A stretch of 19,508 nucleotides of DNA from Chloroflexota bacterium (lineage in GTDB: Bacteria; Chloroflexota; Anaerolineae; Anaerolineales; UBA4823). Shown piece by piece: positions 15,094 through 19,508 of the stretch (the first letter of the stretch is position 1; each line of letters starts with the position of its first letter). The notes under the pieces are model-generated. The model searched no databases, was not told the DNA's origin, and was given only the letters and a program-made list of their open reading frames with translations. The translations under genes were made by a program, and so were the position numbers. Location of the stretch: NCBI GenBank assembly GCA_017860725.1, contig JAGDMX010000012.1, positions 1 through 19,508 on the forward strand. The letters run 5' to 3'.

Positions 15094-16455
15094 TCAATTA
15101 TCAGGATGGGCATATTCTCTGGCCCTTTTATACCAGGATTCACGCACTCCTGCAGCTACAAAAATGCTTCCGGTGGTCAAAACCAACGCTTCCCCATCCG
15201 CAAGGCGTATGGCTTCTTCCAACGCATCCTCCACTCGATCGACTACGACGACCGGGCAATCGCTGGCGCGTGCCATTTGAACTAATACCTGTGGGTCGGC
15301 AGCCCGGGGGTGGAACGATTTCGTCACAACTAGCTGCTGAACCCTAGGCAACAGCTCGGCAAACATTCCGGCAATGTCCTTATCTTCCGATGCGCCAAAA
15401 ACCATCACCACGGGTATCCCCGGGTAATACTCATCAACTGCCTGCCGCAGTTTGAGTGCCGAGTCTCGATTATGGGCCGAGTCTACCACCACAGGTGGAT
15501 CTTGTTGCAGTATTTCAAAGCGGGCCGGCCAGCTAGCCTGGGCAAACCCGGCTGAAATCTGTTCATCGGTAACTGGTAAACCCCTGTTGCGGCCAACCTG
15601 TAAAGCGGTATAAGCCGTGACAGCGTTTTCTACCTGGTGAGCCCCGTGTAACGGAATTGTTAACTGTGCTGATTGAAGACCATCTTCCGCTTCTACAGCT
15701 CTCCAGACCCGTAATGTTTGCCCAGCAGAAAGAGTGGCGGACTGCCGGGAGAATTGAAAATCCCGTCCTACCATGATTAGTGGAGCCTGCCGCTCGGTGG
15801 TTATCCGCTCGATCACTGCGCGCGCCTCCTCCTGCTGAGGTGCACAAACTACAGGCACACCTTGCTTAATGATACCGGCTTTCTCACCGGCAATCTCTGC
15901 CAGTGTCTCTCCCAAGACGTTCGTATGATCGTATGAAATGGAAGTGATCACCGTCACAACAGGATCGATCACGTTGGTAGCATCCAGGCGTCCACCCAGA
16001 CCCACTTCGATAACAGCGGCATTTACCTTCTCTCTGAAAAAATAGAGGAATGCCAGGGCTGTAGTGATTTCGAAGGTGGTTAGTTTTGTTCCGGCATCCA
16101 GGTACGGGCGAATTTCATTCACCAAAGCCATCAGGGATACGTGCGAGATCGGCAGTCGATTCACCTGGATGCGTTCCGCATAGTCTTCCAGGTGAGGCGA
16201 GGTATACAACCCAACGGTATATCCTGCAGCCTGCAAAGCAGCCGCGCAGAATGCAGCAACCGATCCTTTCCCTTTCGTACCCGCTATGTGAATGATGGAG
16301 TAAGCGCGTTCCGGGTGTCCCAGGTATTGCAGAAAGAGGCGCATCCGATCCAGGTCGAAATTCTCAGGAGAGAACGCAAAACCGCGCGTCAGGCTGTAAT
16401 CCACAAAACTGTACAGGTAATCCAGCGTATCCTGATAATCTTTTTCGAATTCCAT
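15094..16455 (-). CDS. folC: Folylpolyglutamate synthase / dihydrofolate synthase
   Basis: Cytoplasmic Mur-ligase-family enzyme that adds glutamate to dihydropteroate and/or to folates using ATP. The 453 residues have the P-loop GTKGKGS (59-65), the folate-family stretch TSPHLEDYAERIQVN, a second-glycine-loop region VIEVGLGGRLDATNV, then SYDHTNVLGETLAEIAGEKAGI, and the C-terminal domain with VVVDSAHNRDSA and VFGASEDKDI. These are all diagnostic. The ATG at 16455 is chosen because the canonical N-terminus begins there; the frame extends 61 codons upstream through the divergent promoter region. There is no Shine-Dalgarno site. It heads a folC-lon-AlbA_2 operon and diverges from the SanA-like gene. 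Confidence 0.96.
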   Translation of the reverse strand: MEFEKDYQDTLDYLYSFVDYSLTRGFAFSPENFDLDRMRLFLQYLGHPERAYSIIHIAGTKGKGSVAAFCAAALQAAGYTVGLYTSPHLEDYAERIQVNRLPISHVSLMALVNEIRPYLDAGTKLTTFEITTALAFLYFFREKVNAAVIEVGLGGRLDATNVIDPVVTVITSISYDHTNVLGETLAEIAGEKAGIIKQGVPVVCAPQQEEARAVIERITTERQAPLIMVGRDFQFSRQSATLSAGQTLRVWRAVEAEDGLQSAQLTIPLHGAHQVENAVTAYTALQVGRNRGLPVTDEQISAGFAQASWPARFEILQQDPPVVVDSAHNRDSALKLRQAVDEYYPGIPVVMVFGASEDKDIAGMFAELLPRVQQLVVTKSFHPRAADPQVLVQMARASDCPVVVVDRVEDALEEAIRLADGEALVLTTGSIFVAAGVRESWYKRAREYAHPDN

Positions 16456-16465
16456 AGGGAAAAAG

Positions 16466-16494
16466 ATTGTAATCCCTGGGGCGCTTCCATGCAA
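16466..16494 (-). promoter_or_regulatory. Probable folC promoter, near-leaderless geometry
   Basis: On the minus strand TTGCAT (16494-16489), 17 bases, then TACAAT (16471-16466). Only ten bases lie between the -10 and the ATG, so the leader should be about 0-5 bases. The preceding bases (CTTTTTCCCT) hold no Shine-Dalgarno site. Confidence 0.65.
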
Positions 16495-16531
16495 GAGGCA
16501 GCCAAAGGCAGCGTAGAATCGGGCGTCAAAA

Positions 16532-16540
16532 TGGTAAAAT
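16532..16540 (+). promoter_or_regulatory. Extended -10 promoter of the SanA-like gene
   Basis: TGG followed by TAAAAT (16535-16540) fits a TGn-extended -10, which can work without a good -35; none is seen. Six bases (TTCAGG) separate it from the ATG at 16547. That geometry implies a leaderless mRNA; the AGG is too close to the ATG to be a ribosome binding site. Confidence 0.45.
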
Positions 16541-16546
16541 TTCAGG

Positions 16547-17209
16547 ATGTTTACGAGAATTGTGAAAGCGGTTATGTCTATCATCATAACGAGTGTGCTT
16601 ATTGTCATTGCGGTTTTTGCGATACCACGGTTAATCACCGCTGTCTATGCCTGGCAGCGAGTCATCAGCGTTGAAAACGCACCCAACCGGCGAATTGCCA
16701 TTGTCTTCGGCGCCGGATTAATGCGCGATGGCAGCCCAACTGCCGTCCTGCGCGATCGGGTGGTCACAGCAACCCGGCTGTACTTCGATGGAAAAGTTGA
16801 AAAGCTGTTGATGAGCGGCGATAACAGTGAAATCTTCTATAATGAGCCGGGAGCAATGAAAGACTATGCCATCAGCCTGGGTGTTCCAGAAGAAGACATC
16901 GTGTTGGATTACGCCGGGAGGCGTACTTACGATACCTGTTATCGGGCGCGCGATATTTTCGGCGTCCGTGAAGCGATCCTTGTAACCCAGGGTTTCCACC
17001 TGCCGCGTGCCCTGTACACATGTAATAAATTGGGAGTATCGGCAGTGGGTGTACCTGCCGACCTGCAGCGTTATCTACGCCGGGCGCGCCTGTTCTGGGG
17101 CCTGCGCGAGCTACCGGCAACAGTACGGGCCGTTTGGGAAGTGCATGTCAGCCGTCCCCAGCCGATCCTGGGGAATCCGGAGCCAATTTTTCCCACCAAA
17201 GCACAATAA
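16547..17209 (+). CDS. SanA/YdcF-like DUF218 membrane-anchored protein
   Basis: A 220-residue protein with one N-terminal membrane segment (about residues 8-30) and a DUF218 domain outside the membrane. The domain shows IAIVFGAGL, LRDRVVTATRLYFDGKVEKL, LMSGDN, YNEPGAMKDYAISLGVPEED, VLDYAGRRTYDTCYRA and VTQGFHLPRALY, closely following the SanA pattern. In E. coli SanA affects vancomycin exclusion and envelope integrity; the biochemical activity is not settled, so an envelope role here is by family analogy. The motif SGDN plus the FHLPRA block argues for the SanA branch rather than a simple YdcF. It is probably co-transcribed with the HD protein 15 bases downstream. The stop is TAA at 17207-17209. 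Confidence 0.88.
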   Translation: MFTRIVKAVMSIIITSVLIVIAVFAIPRLITAVYAWQRVISVENAPNRRIAIVFGAGLMRDGSPTAVLRDRVVTATRLYFDGKVEKLLMSGDNSEIFYNEPGAMKDYAISLGVPEEDIVLDYAGRRTYDTCYRARDIFGVREAILVTQGFHLPRALYTCNKLGVSAVGVPADLQRYLRRARLFWGLRELPATVRAVWEVHVSRPQPILGNPEPIFPTKAQ

Positions 17210-17224
17210 GGTCAGAAACCCGCC

Positions 17225-17794
17225 ATGACAAATCGCTCTGAAGCACTATCCATTGTCCAGGAATATATCAAAAATATCAATTTGATTCGCCATATGCTGG
17301 CCGTTGAGGCAGCCATGCGCTTTTATGCACAGAAGCTCGGCGAAGATACCGAGCTATGGGGTGTAACCGGGCTGCTCCACGACTTTGATTGGGAAATACA
17401 CCCTACACTGGAGCAGCATCCGCAGGCGGGAGCCCCGATCCTACGCCAGCGCGGCGTCCCGGAGGTCGTGGTGCGCGCCATCCTGAGCCATGCCGATCAC
17501 ACCGGCGTGCCGCGCCAGTCCACTATGGAAAAAGCCCTGGCAGCTTGCGATGAGATTACTGGACTGATCACAGCGGTTGCCCTGGTGCGACCATCCCGCT
17601 CGCTGAACGACCTGACCGCTGCATCGGTAAAGAAGAAATGGAAAGATCGTGCATTTGCCGCTGGGGCCAGCCGAGAAGAGATTGAAAGTACCACCGCCGA
17701 ATTCGGGGTGGAGTTGTGGGAGCATGTCGACAACGTGATCCTGGCCATGCGAGGCATCGCACCTGAACTTGGCTTTCAAGAAAATCTTGCGTGA
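17225..17794 (+). CDS. HD-domain putative phosphohydrolase
   Basis: A 189-residue soluble HD-superfamily protein. Candidate metal ligands are His23 (RHMLAVE), His52-Asp53 (LLHDFDWE), His89 (SHADH) and Asp109 (CDEITGLI), in the right order and spacing for a metal-dependent phosphohydrolase. The C-terminal half holds SLNDLTAASVKKKWKDRAFAAG, often seen in the small uncharacterised HD hydrolases resembling COG2316. The substrate is unknown; nucleotides or a phosphorylated metabolite are plausible but cannot be chosen. The ATG is 15 bases after the SanA-like stop. An AAGG lies 12-13 bases upstream, a rather distant Shine-Dalgarno, so translation may depend on the upstream gene. Confidence 0.85.
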   Translation: MTNRSEALSIVQEYIKNINLIRHMLAVEAAMRFYAQKLGEDTELWGVTGLLHDFDWEIHPTLEQHPQAGAPILRQRGVPEVVVRAILSHADHTGVPRQSTMEKALAACDEITGLITAVALVRPSRSLNDLTAASVKKKWKDRAFAAGASREEIESTTAEFGVELWEHVDNVILAMRGIAPELGFQENLA

Positions 17795-17796
17795 AT

Positions 17797-17825
17797 TTGA
17801 CAATTTTTAATAATTGCGGTAAACT
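17797..17825 (+). promoter_or_regulatory. Promoter of the recombinase-like gene
   Basis: Perfect TTGACA (17797-17802), 17 bases, then TAAACT (17820-17825). It begins two bases after the stop of the HD gene. The start of transcription should be near 17832, giving about 45 bases of leader. Confidence 0.8.
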
Positions 17826-17838
17826 CGGGTTGTACGTC

Positions 17839-17879
17839 TATACGAATAAACTATCCGCAATCCTGTCGAGGTTCGTATG
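17839..17879 (+). promoter_or_regulatory. Leader inverted repeat covering the recombinase-like start codon
   Basis: ATACGAA (17840-17846) and TTCGTAT (17872-17878) are perfect 7-base inverted arms with a 25-base loop, extended by one G-U pair on each side. The downstream arm includes the first two bases of the start codon at 17877, and the loop contains the weak GAGG ribosome binding site. In RNA this would mask the start codon; in DNA it could be a protein site. Confidence 0.4.
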
Positions 17880-18797
17880 TCTCCCGAGTTCACCGCAGCT
17901 GAGCGCCAGACAACAGGTGCTTCCGCCCATATTACCTCTCAAAGCCTGCTGATCCCTACCATCAAAGCCTGGCAGATATTCCTGGAAGATCAGGGCAACT
18001 CCGTTCATACGGTCAAAGCCTTCACCGCCGACCTGCGCCTGCTGGCCGACTACCTACCTCCCGATCGACCGCTTGGAAAGGTCACCACCGCCGATCTGAA
18101 CAACTTCCTGGAATGGATGCAGCACGGTCGCGGGGTGCCTTGCAGCCCGAAAACCCTGGCCCGCCGCATCACCTCGATCAAGGCTTTTTTTCGCTGGCTA
18201 CACCAGAACGGAGTGGTTCTGATCGACCCGGCCGAGAAGGTGTTGCAGAAATCGGTTATCAGCCCCGTCCCGACTGTGCTGACCACATTGGAAGTAACTC
18301 AGGTGTTGGAGGCAGCGCAGGCATACCGCCAGGCTAGCAAACCGGATGCCCGACCCTACGCCCTGGTGGCGCTCTTATTGTCAACCGGGATTAAAAAAGG
18401 CGAGTTGCTGGCGCTAAGCCCCAATCACATCGACTTAGAAGCTCCCAATGGACCGATCCTGTTCGTGCGCTATACCAGCCCTCAATACCGTTACAAGGAG
18501 CGCAAAATTGAGCTGCCCGGCGATTGGGTCGAGGCGTATGCCGAATATAAGAGTCAGTATATGCTCGAGGAGCGCCTGTTCCCCTGGTCGCCACGGCGCC
18601 TGGAATACCTGCTAGAGGACCTGGGTGAAGAGGCTGGCCTGGATAAGCACCTTTCATTCGACATGTGCCGCTGGACTTGTGCAGTGGAAGATTGGCGCTC
18701 CGGCATGGATCACAATAAAATTCGCCAGAAACTGGGCGTGTCCAAAATTCAGTGGCGAGAAGTCAGTATGAAGCTCGATCGCCTGGCTGGAAATTAA
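17877..18797 (+). CDS. Tyrosine recombinase-fold protein with degenerate active site
   Basis: A 306-residue XerC/D-type protein. An N-terminal core-binding (SAM-like) domain covers about 28-115, with WQIFLEDQGNSVHTVKAFTADLRLLADYL and RRITSIKAFFRWLHQNGV. The C-terminal catalytic-type domain covers about 130-303. Comparing with the R-K-H-R-H-Y set of active recombinases: the first Arg in TGxRxGEL is Lys173, the HxxR His is Asp262 with Arg265 kept, the LGH His is Val288, and the nucleophilic Tyr position is Ser297. Thus it should bind DNA but not cut it, as known for Firmicutes XerD-like proteins. The ATG has a weak GAGG site about 6 bases upstream and a strong promoter. No phage or transposon genes adjoin. 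The role is unknown. Confidence 0.82.
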   Translation: MSPEFTAAERQTTGASAHITSQSLLIPTIKAWQIFLEDQGNSVHTVKAFTADLRLLADYLPPDRPLGKVTTADLNNFLEWMQHGRGVPCSPKTLARRITSIKAFFRWLHQNGVVLIDPAEKVLQKSVISPVPTVLTTLEVTQVLEAAQAYRQASKPDARPYALVALLLSTGIKKGELLALSPNHIDLEAPNGPILFVRYTSPQYRYKERKIELPGDWVEAYAEYKSQYMLEERLFPWSPRRLEYLLEDLGEEAGLDKHLSFDMCRWTCAVEDWRSGMDHNKIRQKLGVSKIQWREVSMKLDRLAGN

Positions 18798-18829
18798 AAA
18801 TATTGCCGCCCCAAGGCGGCAATATTTTT
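18796..18829. terminator. Bidirectional rho-independent terminator
   Basis: AAAAATATTGCCGCC (18796-18810) and GGCGGCAATATTTTT (18815-18829) form a perfect 15-base-pair stem with loop CCAA. Each strand ends in a T-run, so it stops both the recombinase-like gene and the convergent HdeD-like gene. The left arm overlaps the recombinase stop codon. Confidence 0.95.
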
Positions 18830-18847
18830 ATGTAGAGAATAGGGATT

Positions 18848-19396
18848 TTACTTTTTTAACCGGAAAGCCATAAATAGGGCAGACACGCCAAAGAATAGCG
18901 CACCGAACCCGATCACATATGGCACGGTAGCGGTTGAGATAATTGGTTTTGTCAATGCCGAATTGAGAATGACCAGGCCCAGGAAGATCATCAATGCACC
19001 TAGTAAGCCGGCTCCCCAACCACCACCCTGGAAGGCCTGGATCAGCTTAGCAATACCTGAGAATAGACCCATAAAGCCAAGGATCCAAACCAAGGTAATT
19101 GCTAGAGTAAAGGCGCCGACAACCGGGGATGTAAAGAGGAACCAACCGGCAAGAATACCAATGATCCCAATGAAGAGCTTCCATCCCCAGGCAGTCCTAT
19201 CAAGGAAGATCGATACGATGGCAAAAATCCCATCGAACATCCAGTACAGACCAAGCAGGGGTGCAACCACCAACGAGGTCTTGGCCGGCCAGATCAGGAA
19301 CATCAGGCCTAAGATAATGGCAGCAATTCCCTCAATTAATACTAGCCACCAGGGGAAAAACTTTTCCTGGCTTTGTGTTGTTGCTACAGCTGTCAT
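18848..19396 (-). CDS. HdeD / DUF308-like integral membrane protein
   Basis: A 182-residue, very hydrophobic protein with about six membrane segments arranged as three similar pairs, the DUF308 pattern found in the HdeD acid-resistance family. Typical stretches are LIEGIAAIILGLMFLIWP, LGLYWMFDGIF, IIGILAGWFLF, WILGFMGLFSGIAKL and GALMIFLGLVIL. In E. coli HdeD is linked to acid resistance at high density; in other bacteria the function is unproven, so only family membership is claimed. The ATG at 19396 has AAAGGAG 8 bases upstream. It has its own near-consensus promoter and shares a terminator with the convergent gene, so it is a monocistronic unit. The C-terminus ends in a short basic tail. 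Confidence 0.87.
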   Translation of the reverse strand: MTAVATTQSQEKFFPWWLVLIEGIAAIILGLMFLIWPAKTSLVVAPLLGLYWMFDGIFAIVSIFLDRTAWGWKLFIGIIGILAGWFLFTSPVVGAFTLAITLVWILGFMGLFSGIAKLIQAFQGGGWGAGLLGALMIFLGLVILNSALTKPIISTATVPYVIGFGALFFGVSALFMAFRLKK

Positions 19397-19453
19397 ATAA
19401 ATACTCCTTTTCTTAAATGGTTAGAAAATGTGTGGTTGATTAAAACCATATAA

Positions 19454-19481
19454 ATTATAGTTAAATATTTGCCTTTGTCAA
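19454..19481 (-). promoter_or_regulatory. Probable promoter of the HdeD-like gene
   Basis: On the minus strand TTGACA (19481-19476), 16 bases, then TATAAT (19459-19454). Transcription should start near 19447. A small inverted repeat, TGGTT (19433-19437) and AACCA (19444-19448), lies across that point and could be an operator, but the arms are only five bases. Confidence 0.8.
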
Positions 19482-19508
19482 GTCTTCCTCTAATGGGATA
19501 CTTACAGT

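Noticed and set aside
17801..17817. CAATT...AATTG as terminator of the HD gene
   Set aside because: Five A/T-rich pairs and no T-run after it; it also overlaps the spacer of the next promoter.
17877..18797. Integrase as the mark of a prophage, integron or genomic island
   Set aside because: There are no phage or cassette genes, no tRNA, no direct repeats of att type and no change in composition; the protein also seems unable to cut DNA.

Overview
The window reads as one stretch of bacterial chromosome carrying mostly core genes. It is about half G+C and densely coding, and no intergenic gap exceeds 200 bases. The gene content includes a fused transporter-like/spermidine-synthase-like membrane protein followed by a DUF1461 protein, a DUF3786 protein, a two-domain S1 protein with a charged tail, an HdeD-like protein and a UgpC/MsmX-type ABC ATPase. 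Together with protein style this suggests the phylum Chloroflexota, probably an Anaerolineae-like lineage. That placement is an inference from family recognition, not a search result. No rRNA, tRNA, CRISPR array, insertion sequence or prophage was seen.

Layout: (1) 1-2226, minus: alaS, cut at the left edge. (2) 2413-4646, plus: a two-gene operon with a 4-base ATGA overlap, encoding the fused membrane/aminopropyltransferase-like protein and DUF1461. (3) 4691-6679, minus: phosphoglycerate mutase and, upstream of it, a sugar-type ABC ATPase; each is followed by its own hairpin terminator. (4) 6826-9432, plus: mutS, divergent from the ATPase gene. It abuts, stop to stop, the convergent DUF3786 gene. 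(5) 9433-10939, minus: DUF3786 and the S1-domain protein. (6) 11094-16455, minus: folC, lon and a Schlafen/AlbA_2-type putative regulator, a likely operon. (7) 16547-17794, plus: a SanA/YdcF-like protein and an HD-domain protein, divergent from folC. (8) 17877-18797, plus: a tyrosine-recombinase-fold protein that has lost most of the catalytic residues, including the nucleophile. (9) 18848-19396, minus: an HdeD-like membrane protein sharing a bidirectional terminator with gene 8.

The genes cover translation (alaS), glycolysis (gpmA), folate polyglutamylation (folC), protein quality control (lon), mismatch repair (mutS), RNA binding (S1) and envelope or membrane functions. Promoters are unusually easy to read. 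Several have near-consensus -35 and -10 boxes with 16-17 base spacers.

The most interesting observations are the apparently dead tyrosine recombinase, whose own leader carries a hairpin that would cover its start codon, and a set of genes with no Shine-Dalgarno sequence whose -10 box lies only 6-10 bases before the ATG. Next are small inverted repeats at the promoter of the ABC ATPase and just before the AlbA_2 regulator, and the loss of a key aspartate in the fused spermidine-synthase-like protein. I see no multi-gene defence, secretion or biosynthetic system here.
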